From JAJDTQ01 sp965204235 (GTDB lineage: Bacteria > Desulfobacterota > Binatia > UBA9968 > JAJDTQ01), in NCBI GenBank assembly GCA_965204235.1, contig OZ241979.1, forward strand, positions 3,658,001 through 3,722,000: a stretch of 64,000 nucleotides of DNA, given 5' to 3'. The notes under the pieces are model-generated. The model was not told the origin of the DNA. It searched no databases and worked only from the letters and a program-made list of their open reading frames with translations. Both the position numbers and the translations under genes were made by a program. Below are positions 40,764 through 49,289 of this stretch, piece after piece. Each line of letters opens with the position of its first letter. Position 1 is the stretch's first letter.

Positions 40764-40913
40764 ATGGGCGACGTGGGAACCGTGGTCGATCTGTCTCCTC
40801 TCGACAGTCTGGAAGTCGAGTTCCCGGACCGTGACGTTTGGACTCGACACGTTGGCACACTGTCCAACGACGACGTGCTCGTTCTCGACCGGGAACGAAC
40901 TCGCGTTGCATGA
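40764..40913 (+). CDS. Small DUF4926-like protein (49 aa)
   Basis: A 49-residue ORF begins MGDVGTVVDLSPLD and contains LEVEFPDRD and VGTLSNDDVLVLDRE. This G-x-V-G-T-V-V...E-V-E-F...T-L-x-x-D-D-x-x-x-L pattern is that of DUF4926/SH3-like small proteins, which also resembles the NHase beta barrel in style. It starts 11 bp after the NHase-alpha-type gene on the same strand, so it may be co-transcribed. An in-frame stop immediately upstream fixes the start at 40764 or later. Confidence 0.55.
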   Translation: MGDVGTVVDLSPLDSLEVEFPDRDVWTRHVGTLSNDDVLVLDRERTRVA

Positions 40914-40929
40914 ACCGCGGCGGCCGGGC

Positions 40930-41847
40930 TTACGGGTGCAGCGGCTTCAGCCAGCGCGCCAGCAGGCCCGGATGGATCTCCTGTAGCGCCTTGCGCTTGT
41001 GGATGTCCTGAACGTCCGCGGCCAGGGCGAGAGCGAGGTCGAAGGCGCGTTCGGGCGGGGTGGCGCCGCCCCGCGGGGCCGCGGCCCGGGCGATGCCCGG
41101 GTCCCGGAGCGCCATCCACGCCGGAAACCAGGGCGGGGACATGGGCGGCTCCAGGTCTTCGTCCAGCGCCCTCCGCCAAGCCTCCTTCAGGGACTCGTCC
41201 GGGAACCCTTCCTGCTCCAGCGCCGCTTCGAAGTGCGCCGGCGACCGCCAGCACAGCGTGAACCACAGATCCAGCGCGGCCGCGCGGCGGCGCAGCCGGT
41301 GCTCGGCTTCGGCGAGCCGTTGCAGCAACACGGGCTCGGAGCGGAACCCGGCCACGCTTTGCACCGTGCGCCGGACGCTCTCCCAGTCCAGCCCCTTGCC
41401 ATAGGCCCAACTCGAATGACGGCAAGGCCGTCCGGGGTCGAAGGCGGCGCCTTCGAGTGCACTGCCGACGGCGCGCCACAAGGGCGTCAGGAACTCCTCC
41501 GCGGCGTCCCGCCACAGGGCGCGAGCCGCGGGTTCCCACACCCGTTCCAGGGTATCGAGGCGCGCCGCGGCCTCGCTTTCGTCCCGGGGAGCGGGCGCGC
41601 CCAGGGCTTCGATCAACGCCGCGGCCCGGGGCAGCGCCGGATGGTGCGGGTCGATGCCGTGCAGCCGTTCCTTCAGGGTCCCGGCCAAGGCTGCGTCGCC
41701 GCGCCACAGGGCGTCCCTCAAGTCGTTGACGGCCAGGGTCTCGGCGGTGTCGAGGAACAGGTGGAGCTGGGTCGGGTTCCAGGATTGGACCGGGTTCCTG
41801 GGTTGAACCGGGTCCCCCGGGTCCGGGGCGACATGGCGCATGGTCAA
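40930..41847 (-). CDS. Hypothetical helical protein (305 aa)
   Basis: No family is recognised. The N-terminus is Pro/Asn-rich (PVQPRNPVQSWNPTQLHLF). The remainder is Ala/Leu/Arg-rich and predicted helical, with repeat-like pairs such as LAVNDLRDALWRGDAALAGTLKERLHGIDPHHPALPRAAALI, which looks like a tetratricopeptide-style helical hairpin. Trp-rich stretches follow (ALWRDAAEEFLTPLWRAVGSAL, FTLCWRSPAHFE, PPWFPAWMAL). It is convergent with the DUF4926-like gene and follows lipA by 48 bp in the same direction. Confidence 0.65.
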   Translation of the reverse strand: MTMRHVAPDPGDPVQPRNPVQSWNPTQLHLFLDTAETLAVNDLRDALWRGDAALAGTLKERLHGIDPHHPALPRAAALIEALGAPAPRDESEAAARLDTLERVWEPAARALWRDAAEEFLTPLWRAVGSALEGAAFDPGRPCRHSSWAYGKGLDWESVRRTVQSVAGFRSEPVLLQRLAEAEHRLRRRAAALDLWFTLCWRSPAHFEAALEQEGFPDESLKEAWRRALDEDLEPPMSPPWFPAWMALRDPGIARAAAPRGGATPPERAFDLALALAADVQDIHKRKALQEIHPGLLARWLKPLHP

Positions 41848-41895
41848 CGCCTCCGCGGTTCCACGCCGTCTTTCACCGCTCCATCCCGTTCCGAT

Positions 41896-42807
41896 TCAAC
41901 CCGTCGTGGCCGTATCCGTTTCCCGACGGGCGGGAGCGAGGCTCCGCTCCGCGAACGACTCCGCGGCCCGGTAGGAGCTTCGGACCAGGGGGCCGGCGGA
42001 TACGTGGCGGAAGCCGAGGCGACGGCCCTGGTCGGCGTACTCCCGGAACCGGTCGGGGTGCAGGAACTCGGCCACGGGGAGGTGCCGCGGGGTGGGCCGG
42101 AGGTACTGGCCCAGGGTGAGGATGTCCACGTCACGGGCGCGCAGGTCCTCCATGGCGGTCCGGACTTCCGCGGGGGTCTCCCCGAGGCCCAGGAGCAGGG
42201 CGCTCTTGGTGTAGATACGGGGGGCCAGGGTCTTGACGCGCCGCAGCACGTCGAGGGTCTGTTCGTAGCCGCAGCGCGCGTCGCGGGCGTAGCGGGTCAG
42301 GCGCCGGACGGTTTCGAGGTTCTGGCCGATGACCCGGGGGCCTGCGTCCACCACTTTCCCGAGGGCATGGAGGTCGCCGCGAAAGTCCGGGATCAGGGCC
42401 TCGACCGTCAACTCCGGGCAGCGGCGGCGGGTCTCGCGGATGGTGTCGGCGAAGGCCCCGGCGCCGCCGTCTTCGAGGTCGTCCCGGTCCACGGAGGTGA
42501 TCACCACGTAGCGCAGGTCCATGCGCGCCAGGGCTTCGGCCACTCGCACCGGCTCCTCCGGGTCGAGGGCCGCTCCCGTCTTCGCGGTCTTGACGGCGCA
42601 GAAGCGGCACCCCCGGGTGCACACGTCCCCGAGGATCATGATGGTGGCGGTGCCGGAACGCCAGCACTCGCCGATGTTGGGACACATGGCTTCCTGGCAG
42701 ACCGTATGCAGCCGGAGCCGCCGGAAATCGTCCCGGAGGCGGTGGTACGCGGCCCCGGACGGGAGGCGGACCTTCAACCAGGGAGGTTTTGCAGCGGCGG
42801 CGGGCAT
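41896..42807 (-). CDS. lipA: Lipoyl synthase
   Basis: LipA is a radical-SAM enzyme that inserts two sulfurs into octanoyl groups on lipoyl domains. In the 303-residue protein the auxiliary cluster cysteines are Cys37, Cys42 and Cys48 (CQEAMCPNIGECW), and the radical-SAM C-x3-C-x2-C is Cys63/Cys67/Cys70 (CTRGCRFC). The C-terminal Arg-Ser-Ser motif ligating the auxiliary cluster is visible in PLVRSSYRAAE. The downstream part LGQYLRPTPRHLPV is standard. An octanoyltransferase (lipB) is not adjacent. Confidence 0.96.
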   Translation of the reverse strand: MPAAAAKPPWLKVRLPSGAAYHRLRDDFRRLRLHTVCQEAMCPNIGECWRSGTATIMILGDVCTRGCRFCAVKTAKTGAALDPEEPVRVAEALARMDLRYVVITSVDRDDLEDGGAGAFADTIRETRRRCPELTVEALIPDFRGDLHALGKVVDAGPRVIGQNLETVRRLTRYARDARCGYEQTLDVLRRVKTLAPRIYTKSALLLGLGETPAEVRTAMEDLRARDVDILTLGQYLRPTPRHLPVAEFLHPDRFREYADQGRRLGFRHVSAGPLVRSSYRAAESFAERSLAPARRETDTATTG

Positions 42808-42834
42808 GGGGAAAGGACTACGAACCGTTGCCGT

Positions 42835-44124
42835 TCAAAAGAACCCTCCGACGATGGCGTCGCGCCAGAGCCGGCATACCGGCGGGACGATGCCTCGGGG
42901 GAGGTCGTCTTCGGTCAGGGACCATGTGTGCACGCCGGCTCCAAGGGAAACGCAGGCTACCTTGGGGGGCGGGTCCATGGCCCGGAACAGCGCCAGGGAG
43001 TCGCGGCACCGTCCGAGGGTGACGGTGTCGTCGTCGAGGCCGTGGAGCGAGAGGAACGGGGGCACGGGTTTGACTCCGGGTCCGGACAGCTCCCGCAGGT
43101 AGCCCAGGTAGCGGGCCACGAGCTCCGCTTCCTGCGCGGCGTCCATCCCCAGGCGGCGCGCGGTGACCCGTGCGGCCTGTTCCAGGGCGGCGGCGCCGTT
43201 CTTGTGGACGAAGTCCTCGGCCTTGAAGTTGGCCCGCTTCTTGGCCGTTTCCCACTTCTCCAGGGTCAGTTCCATGAGCATGGGCAGACCGTAGCCCTTG
43301 TCCTTCAGCCCCTCGTAGAGGTAGCGGGCGGTGTCGCGCCAGGTCCGCAGCCGCAGGTGGTTGAAGGGCAGGTTCCATTGGTCGCCGGTGACCGCGGCGT
43401 AGATGTAGCCGAAGGAGGACGAGCCGTAGCCCAATACGCCGGCCACGTTGGCGACCCGCTGGGCCGCGATCATGGCGAAAGGCCCGCCGGTGGAATGGCC
43501 GTGGACGTAGAGGGCGTACTCCGATTCCGGGAACTCCCGACGACAGCTCTCGCGCATGGCTTCGTCGAAGGCCACCGGCCACGCGGCCATGCGGTGGTAG
43601 AACTCGGTGCCCTCCCTGGCCACGAGGGACAGGACGTCGCCGTAGCTGGTCCGTCGGGAGTCGTCCCGGGCCACCTCGTACTGGTCGGGGGTGATGCGCG
43701 TCTCCCGGGTCCACAGCGGCGTCCGGCCTGTGCCGTCGGCCTCGATGGTGTCCCCGGGCCAGTCCCTGGAAGGGTCCCGCAGGTAGAGGCGTCCGGGAAA
43801 GGTCATCAGCGTCGCCTTGAAGCCGAACTTCCCGGCCAGCGTCCGCGCCACCGGGTCCAGCGACTTGTAGTCCGACGTGCCGCCGTGCAGCAGGAAGACG
43901 CCCGCGAGCCTTCCGTCCGGGGCCCGGGGCGCCTGCGTCGGGTCCGCGGGGGCATGGGTCATGGTCCCGATGTCCCAGTCCATCTCCATGGCGCGGATCC
44001 GGAAGACGTCCTCCCGGCTCCGGATGGGCAGGTCGGGCAGGGCCAGGGTGCGCCGGGAAAGTTCCGCCACTTCGTCATGGGAGAGGGCGTCGGGAGGAGT
44101 CCAGGCGTCGGTCCGCGGGGTCAT
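42835..44124 (-). CDS. Alpha/beta-hydrolase fold protein (429 aa)
   Basis: The protein has a typical alpha/beta-hydrolase core: GVFLLHGGTSDYKSLDPVA (oxyanion region HGG near residues 80-82), the nucleophile elbow ALYVHGHSTGGPFAMIAA (G-H-S-T-G-G) near residue 210, FLSLHGLDDDTV with the acid, and VHTWSLTEDD with the catalytic His near residue 405. A roughly 120-residue helical insertion lies between nucleophile and acid. The substrate is unknown. It is between lipA (27 bp) and the NupC-type gene (31 bp) on the same strand. Confidence 0.75.
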   Translation of the reverse strand: MTPRTDAWTPPDALSHDEVAELSRRTLALPDLPIRSREDVFRIRAMEMDWDIGTMTHAPADPTQAPRAPDGRLAGVFLLHGGTSDYKSLDPVARTLAGKFGFKATLMTFPGRLYLRDPSRDWPGDTIEADGTGRTPLWTRETRITPDQYEVARDDSRRTSYGDVLSLVAREGTEFYHRMAAWPVAFDEAMRESCRREFPESEYALYVHGHSTGGPFAMIAAQRVANVAGVLGYGSSSFGYIYAAVTGDQWNLPFNHLRLRTWRDTARYLYEGLKDKGYGLPMLMELTLEKWETAKKRANFKAEDFVHKNGAAALEQAARVTARRLGMDAAQEAELVARYLGYLRELSGPGVKPVPPFLSLHGLDDDTVTLGRCRDSLALFRAMDPPPKVACVSLGAGVHTWSLTEDDLPRGIVPPVCRLWRDAIVGGFF

Positions 44125-44155
44125 GGAAGAGTCTCCGGGCGCAGGTCTCCGGGGT

Positions 44156-45454
44156 TCAGTGTCCGAGCAGCCCCGGTTGTCCGTGGTAGAAGAGTCCGGC
44201 CAGGGCGCCGGTCATGAGGGTCGCGAGGGTAGCGCCCGCCAGGGCCGGCAGCCCCAACGACGAGAGCTCGCCGCGCCGGCCCGGGGCCAGGGCCGCGATG
44301 CCGCCCACGAAGATCCCCACCGAGGCCACGTGGGCGAAACCGCACAGGGCGTACGACAGGACCAGCAGGGTGCGCGGCGACACCGTTCCCGCCAGCTTGC
44401 CGAGGTCCTGGTAGGCCACCACTTCGGTGAGGATCACGCGCTCCCCCAGGAGACGGCCCGCGGCCGCGGTGTCCGGGCCGTCCAGGCCCAGGAGCCAAGC
44501 CAGCGGCGTGAACAGCCATCCCAGCGCGCGCCGCAGGTGGACGGGTCCGCCGAGGGCGTCGCCCAGAGGGGCGGTGGCCTTGACGAGGCCGTAGTCCACC
44601 AGCGCCACCACCCCCAGGACGGCGATGAGCAGTGTCGCAATGCCCGCGGCCAGCTTGAGTCCTTCCCAGGAGCCGTCCATGAGCGCGGCCATGGTGTTCT
44701 GCTTGCGCCGTTCGTCGGACGCGGGGGGCACCGAACCGCGGGTCTCCGGGACTTGGCTCTCGGGCAGTATCAGCTTGGACGCCAGCACCGCGGCCGGAAT
44801 GGACATGACCGAAGCGGACACCAGGTGGCCGGCGATGAGCGGGAAGCCGTCCTTCAGGAACAGCACGTACAGGGCCAGGGTGGTGGAGGCCACCGTGGAC
44901 ATGCCGCAGGTCATCAGGGTGAGCAGTTCCGACCGGGTCATGCGGTCCAGGAACGGGCGCACGGTCATGGCCGACTCGACGCCGATGAAGATGTTGGACG
45001 AACCGGCCAGGGCCTCGGCGCCCGACAGTCCCAGGGTGCGGTGGAACAGCGCCGCGAACGCCTTCACCACGAGTTGCAGGACGCCCAGGTGGTAGAGCGC
45101 GGCCATGAGCGCGGCAAAGAATATGACCGCGGGGAACACTTGCGCGGCCAGGACGAAGCCCACCGACGGCGCGCCGCCCGCGGTGGCCTGCCCCGGGTTG
45201 AGGGCCAGCGGGCCGAAGAGGAAGCGCGCGCCCTCGTTGCCCGCGGCGAGCAGGGCGATGACCGCGTCGTTGATCCAGATGAGGGCGGTGCGAGTCCACG
45301 GCGCCCAGAACACCACGGCCCCGAAAACGAGCATGAGGCCCCCGGAGGCGAGCACCGGGCGCCAGGGAACCGGACGACGGAATCCCCCCGCGGCCCAGGC
45401 CAGGAAGGAGAGGGCGACGAGGCCTGCCAACGAACCCAGGTTGAGCCAACTCAT
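44156..45454 (-). CDS. Concentrative nucleoside transporter family (NupC-type) protein
   Basis: The 432-residue membrane protein has the CNT pattern: an N-terminal helix region, a Nucleos_tra2_N-like block (VIFFAALMAALYHLGVLQLVVKAFAALFHRTLGLSGAEALAGSSNIFIGVESAM), a gate-like middle (LTLMTCGMSTVASTTLALYV) and a C-terminal domain (RVILTEVVAYQDLGKLA; LCGFAHVASVGIFVGGIAALAPGR). Family members are Na+- or H+-coupled nucleoside symporters; specificity is not clear. ATG 45454 is the first that precedes the first hydrophobic helix; upstream frame is repeat sequence. Confidence 0.88.
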   Translation of the reverse strand: MSWLNLGSLAGLVALSFLAWAAGGFRRPVPWRPVLASGGLMLVFGAVVFWAPWTRTALIWINDAVIALLAAGNEGARFLFGPLALNPGQATAGGAPSVGFVLAAQVFPAVIFFAALMAALYHLGVLQLVVKAFAALFHRTLGLSGAEALAGSSNIFIGVESAMTVRPFLDRMTRSELLTLMTCGMSTVASTTLALYVLFLKDGFPLIAGHLVSASVMSIPAAVLASKLILPESQVPETRGSVPPASDERRKQNTMAALMDGSWEGLKLAAGIATLLIAVLGVVALVDYGLVKATAPLGDALGGPVHLRRALGWLFTPLAWLLGLDGPDTAAAGRLLGERVILTEVVAYQDLGKLAGTVSPRTLLVLSYALCGFAHVASVGIFVGGIAALAPGRRGELSSLGLPALAGATLATLMTGALAGLFYHGQPGLLGH

Positions 45455-45648
45455 GTCAGTGTACGGGACATCGGTCGGACCGCGGCATCCCCTGATCGCG
45501 TAGCGTCGTGCGGCGCACGGAGGGCCGCCGTTCCCTTGGGGAAATGCGCCGCGCACGGCCCGCCCGCGCTTGGCGCCCGGCCAAGTTCCGGCGCGGAGAT
45601 CTTGCGCGGCGCCAGCCTGACCGAGTAAGCAGCATGGCGGCGGCAAAG

Positions 45649-45834
45649 TCAAGGAACCTTCGATCAATTCTGGCTCGAGGCGCCTCTCCCCATGGGAAAG
45701 CGCGTCCTTCGACTTCGCTTCGCTACGCTCAGGACGAACGGGGACAGGAGCCGGGTCCGTCGCGTCCTCGACTTGGCGTCTTTCGCTACGCTCAGGACGA
45801 ACGGGGCAATCGTTCAGGGTTTCCTTTCTTGACA
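45649..45834 (+). repeat. Dispersed element A, double copy
   Basis: CAAGGAACCTTCGATCAATT starts a copy with the CGCGTCCTTCGACTTCGC core. A second core TTTCGCTACGCTCAGGACGA is joined by GGAGCCGGGTCCG and the end is CAATCGTTCAGGGTTTCC. It is the reverse complement in organisation of the double copy at 36408-36560. It takes up most of the 480-bp gap between the NupC-type gene and the next gene; no other gene is seen there. Confidence 0.85.
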
Positions 45835-45934
45835 TCGCGCAGGGAGCCGGTTAATACCCGGAACGGATCGGGAGCCCGCGCACTCCGTGGGGCGTCCCGC
45901 AGGGTGCGCGGCCCCGTAACACGAGGAGGCAGTC

Positions 45935-47014
45935 ATGGGAAGCAAATACCGGATCATCGACGGCGACGGCCACGTGGTGGAGGACATGGAGGCCATCACC
46001 GGCCGCTTCCCGGAGGCGGTGCAGCGCCAGATGCGCTGGTCCAACCCGTTTCCCCCGTTGGACCACCTGCATTCCGCCAACGCCCACCAGCTTCCGCCGG
46101 GGTCGTTCCAGCAGGTGGGGTTCGACGGCTGGGTGGAGTTCCTGGAGGACGTGGGCATCGAGCGGACGGTCCTCTATCCCACCGTGGGCCTGTCCTACGG
46201 CAAGGTGGTGAGCCAGGACTGGGCCATCGACTTGGCGCGCGCCTACAACGACTGGATCGCCGAGAACTACGTGCAGAAGAGTCCCCGGTTCCAGGCGGTG
46301 GCGTTGATCCCGTTGCAGGAGCCCGGGGCCGCGGTGGCCGAGCTGCGCCGGGCGGTGGAGGATCTGGGCATGTGCGGCGCCATGCTGCCGTCCACGGGCA
46401 TCCAGTTGCACCTGGGCCACAAGTACTACTGGCCCATCTACGAGGAAGCCGACCGCCTGGGCTGCTGCCTGGGCATCCACGGCGGCGCCCACGAGAACCT
46501 CGGCATGGACGACCTGCACCCGTATGCCCCGGTCCACGCCCTGGGCCATCCCTTCGGACAGATGATCTCCTTCGGCGGCATCGTCTTCAACGGTATCTAC
46601 GACAAGTATCCCAACGTGCGCATCGGTTTCCTGGAAGGCGGGGTGGCCTGGCTGCTCATGTGCCTGGAACGATTCGACCGTTCCTACGAGACCCACATCC
46701 AGCACGACCCCCGGGGCGAGTTCCTGCAGCTCGGGAAAGGCGAGAGCGTCAGCCAGTACGTGAAGCGGCACATCCGGGAGGGGCGCATCTTCGTGGGCTG
46801 CGAGGGACACGAGCCGGACTTGGCCCACGCCATCAAGACCGTGGGGAACGAGCCCTGGGTCTATTCCTCGGACTTCCCCCACGAAGTGAACAACGAGTTC
46901 TGCAAGGAAGAGCTGGGCGAGGTCATGGAGAGCGAGGACCTCACCGAAGAGGACAAGACCGCGGTGCTGTCCCGCAACGCGGAGCGTTTCTACGACCTGC
47001 CCGCGGGGCTGTAG
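45935..47014 (+). CDS. Amidohydrolase-2 family metal-dependent enzyme
   Basis: The 359-residue protein of the amidohydrolase 2 family has an N-terminal IIDGDGHVVED in which the metal motif is D-G-H rather than H-x-H. CCLGIHGGAHENLG holds a central His, PNVRIGFLEGGVAWLLMCLERFDR replaces the usual second His region, and VYSSDFPHEV holds the C-terminal Asp. The motif set is that of the uncultured-bacterium predicted TIM-barrel hydrolase/decarboxylase branch. The ribosome-binding site GAGGAGG lies before ATG 45935. It is convergent with the selenoprotein gene. Confidence 0.85.
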   Translation: MGSKYRIIDGDGHVVEDMEAITGRFPEAVQRQMRWSNPFPPLDHLHSANAHQLPPGSFQQVGFDGWVEFLEDVGIERTVLYPTVGLSYGKVVSQDWAIDLARAYNDWIAENYVQKSPRFQAVALIPLQEPGAAVAELRRAVEDLGMCGAMLPSTGIQLHLGHKYYWPIYEEADRLGCCLGIHGGAHENLGMDDLHPYAPVHALGHPFGQMISFGGIVFNGIYDKYPNVRIGFLEGGVAWLLMCLERFDRSYETHIQHDPRGEFLQLGKGESVSQYVKRHIREGRIFVGCEGHEPDLAHAIKTVGNEPWVYSSDFPHEVNNEFCKEELGEVMESEDLTEEDKTAVLSRNAERFYDLPAGL

Positions 47015-47038
47015 GCCCGTCCCGGGCGGGTCCCGGTC

Positions 47039-47128
47039 TCAGTCCTCGCCGATGTCGATCAGGACCCCGTCGGGGTCCACGAGCAAGTCGGCCGTCTCCA
47101 GCGGCGCGGCGCCTCCTCCGCGGCTCAT
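47039..47128 (-). CDS. Tiny ORF (29 aa) coupled to the selenoprotein gene
   Basis: A short frame MSRGGGAAPLETADLLVDPDG... is started by an ATG that overlaps the stop of the selenoprotein gene as ATGA and ends 24 bp before the stop of the convergent amidohydrolase. It has acidic composition in the second half. It could be a small coupled peptide or chance; there is no homologue I recognise. Confidence 0.25.
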   Translation of the reverse strand: MSRGGGAAPLETADLLVDPDGVLIDIGED

Positions 47129-48453
47129 GACGCGGGGTCCGGGGTGAACACGGTGCTCTCCTGCACCTCTTCCCCCAGGGCCTTGAGGGCGGTCTCGACG
47201 ATGGACTTGCGCAGCTTCTCGTCCACCTCCGGCGGCAGGCTCGGGTCGCCGCAGGGATGGGGGATCTTGACTCCCTTGACGATGCGGCTGGCGCCCACCT
47301 GCTCCGCCAGGGGGAACATGGCGCTGATCATCGACACGGGCACGCCGGCACGGTCCAGTTCCTTGCTGATCACAGCTCCGCTGCGACTGCACGTGCCTCA
47401 CGTGCTCACCAACAGCGCCGCGTCCACGCTGTTGGCCTTGAGCTCCGCGGCGATCTCCCGGCCCACCCGCTGCATGGCCGAGGGCGACCCCTGGTTGCCG
47501 GGGACGACGTAGTAGGCGGGGTAGAGGTCGTCGTACTTCCCCTCCTGTTGCAACTCCCGCAGGGCGTCGAGGGGGACGCCGTAGAGGGGGTTGGCGTTCA
47601 TGTGGGCCACGTTGTAGCCGCCGTGGACGGCTTCCCAGACGCCGGGATCCATGGTCTTCAACTCGGCCACCGGGTACTTGCGCCAGAAGGTGTTGCGGAA
47701 CGTCTTGAAGCCGTCCGGGTTGCCCCAGGGCACCACGCCGCTGGTGGTGACCAGCGCGACTCGCGCCTTGTCCACTTGCTTCACCGCGGCCGCGGGCGCC
47801 ACCCGCTCCCAACTCTGCATGGGGATCTCGGTGGCGAAGGGCTTGGCCTGGAGCTTGTCGAACAGCATGTCCAGGGCCCGTTCGGCCCCGGTCCGGCCGG
47901 CTCTCTCCTGCAACCGGATGCCCCGGGGCAGGTAGCCCTCGTCCGCCGCGGCGCCCATGGGCTCGCCCCGCAGCAGCTTGAGGACGAACCGGCCCAGGTC
48001 GTCCAGGGCCCGGCCCATGCCCGCGGCGGTCTCCGCGCTGGGCAGCAGGAAGAGCCTCGGGTCGTGGTGCTCCCTGTAGGCGTCCACCGCGGGGTTGTCC
48101 GGGTGCATGGCGGTGACGCACGGGCAGCCGAGTTCGACTGCGGCCGCATGGCCGACCTCCACGCAGGCCAGACCGTAGCGGCCGGCCTGGAACGCCGGTC
48201 CGAGCACCACCACGTCGGGCGCCGCCGCGGCCAACTCCCGCAAGAGGGCGGCCTTGGCCTCGTCGGGCCGTTCGTGGAAACGGTTGTCGCCGAAATAGAG
48301 GGTAGGGGCCACCTCCGCATGGTCCTGCAACAGCCGTTGCAACCCCCGCGACGGCCCCGCCAGGGTATCGAGCGTTCCCACCGCGGCGTCCGCCCGGTCC
48401 TCGCCGCCGATGCCGGCGAAGAACTGGTTGACCACGTGTGCCACACGTTTCAT
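47125..48453 (-). CDS. grdB: Selenoprotein B of glycine/sarcosine/betaine/D-proline reductase family (in-frame UGA = Sec)
   Basis: The 442-residue GrdB-family protein is read through one in-frame TGA (47398-47400, codon 352). The sequence around it is ALLVST-Sec-GTCSRSGAVISKELDRAGVPVS, matching the U-G-T-C-T-R-C-G-A catalytic motif of GrdB, whose Sec is at about position 350 in known members. The upstream part (MKRVAHVVNQFFAGIGGEDRA, GPAFQAGRYGLACVEVG, TSGVVPWGNPDG) and downstream part (FPLAEQVGASRIVKGVKIPHPCGDP) are one frame. After the UGA the transcript can fold GUCGCAGC-GGA-GCUGUGAU, a SECIS-like hairpin. AGGAGG lies 6 bp before ATG 48453. No grdE or grdA lies nearby, so the substrate is open. 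Confidence 0.9.
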
Positions 48454-48567
48454 GGTCTGCCTCCTTGGCGCACTGCTTCGCGTTCCCTTGCCGTTTGGCG
48501 TTCCAGCGGACACGGTAGCGAAGACTCGGGTTCCGCGCAAGGGACCTCACGGGTACGAACGACGTAC

Positions 48568-48681
48568 GGAACCTCTGAACAATTGCCTCCGTTCGTCCTG
48601 AGCGTAGCGAAGCGAAGTCGAAGGACGCGCTTTTTCCTGGGGAGAGGCGCTTGGAGCCAGGATTGATCAGAGGTTCTTTAC
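48568..48681 (-). repeat. Dispersed element A, complete copy
   Basis: This is the clearest full-length copy. It begins GGAACCTCTGAACAATTG, holds CGTTCGTCCTGAGCGTAGCG and AAGTCGAAGGACGCGC, and ends GGATTGATCAGAGGTTCTTT. The ends GAACCTCTGA and TCAGAGGTTC are perfect 10-bp inverted repeats, about 110 bp apart. Confidence 0.88.
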
Positions 48682-48840
48682 TTCGACGGGTCGTGCTCGG
48701 CGGCGTCGGACACGCCGCGCGCCCGACGTGCGCATGGTCGGGGCATGGTCCGTTCCGCCCCACGGGAGGGCAGGGGACCGGGAGCAGGGTCGTCCGGTTG
48801 ACGAAGAACCGGCCCCAAGTTATGGAAAATATCGGCTCTT

Positions 48841-49145
48841 CAGGAATTCGTGTGGGTAGGGTTTCACGGGTGTATGTGCAGCGGGGTGTCACGGCGTAGA
48901 GTCCCCTCCCCCCTTGAGGGGGAGGGACAGGGAGGGGGGTACGGCGGGGTTGAGGGGAGGAGTCCTCTACACGGATCGGCCCAACCCGTTTCAGCCGTCT
49001 GTCCGTTGGCGCTGACGCCCATCGGTCCGGTTACACCGACCAATCCCCCACCCTGACCCTCCCCCTCAAGGGGGGAGGGAATCGGAGTTCTTCGCGTGGG
49101 AGGAAGCGTCACAACCCACACGAAAGCCTGAAGCGCCGAAATATC
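48841..49145. repeat. Cluster of dispersed families C and D
   Basis: GGGTTTCACGGGTGTATGTG and GGTGTCACGGCGTAGAGTCC are reverse complements of the composite at 39239-39400. Two family C palindromes follow in opposite orientation (48903-48925 and 49057-49080), with GATCGGAGTTCT-type and CACACGAAAGCCTGAAGCGC motifs like those at 61740-61880. Apart from this and element A, the 48454-49149 gap shows no gene. Confidence 0.75.
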
Positions 49146-49149
49146 CAGC

Positions 49150-49236
49150 GCCGGGATGGTGGAACAGGTAGACACGCGGGACTTAAAATCCCGCGGGCGC
49201 AAGCCCGTGCCGGTTCAAGTCCGGCTCCCGGCACCA
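49150..49236 (+). tRNA. tRNA-Leu (UAA)
   Basis: This is an 87-nt tRNA with acceptor pairing GCCGGGA (49150-49156) / TCCCGGC (49226-49232), discriminator A and an encoded CCA (49234-49236). The anticodon loop CTTAAAA is flanked by CGGGA/TCCCG with anticodon TAA at 49184-49186. A class II long variable arm (GGGCGCAAGCCC) and a GGTTCAAGTCC T-arm confirm leucine identity. The encoded CCA end means no maturation by nucleotide addition is required. Confidence 0.97.
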
Positions 49237-49289
49237 GCAAGGGCCGCGTCGTACCCACCCGACGTCTCGCGCGCCGCCGCCGGGACCGG

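Noticed and set aside
40999..44217. 1072-codon plus-strand frame opposite lipA and the alpha/beta-hydrolase gene
   Set aside because: Gly/Val/Gln/His-rich shadow frame running across several real minus-strand genes.
46861..47014. Loss of catalytic residues making the second amidohydrolase a pseudogene
   Set aside because: The altered N-terminal metal motif (D-G-H) recurs in an intact, full-length frame with a good ribosome-binding site, so it is more likely a family variant.
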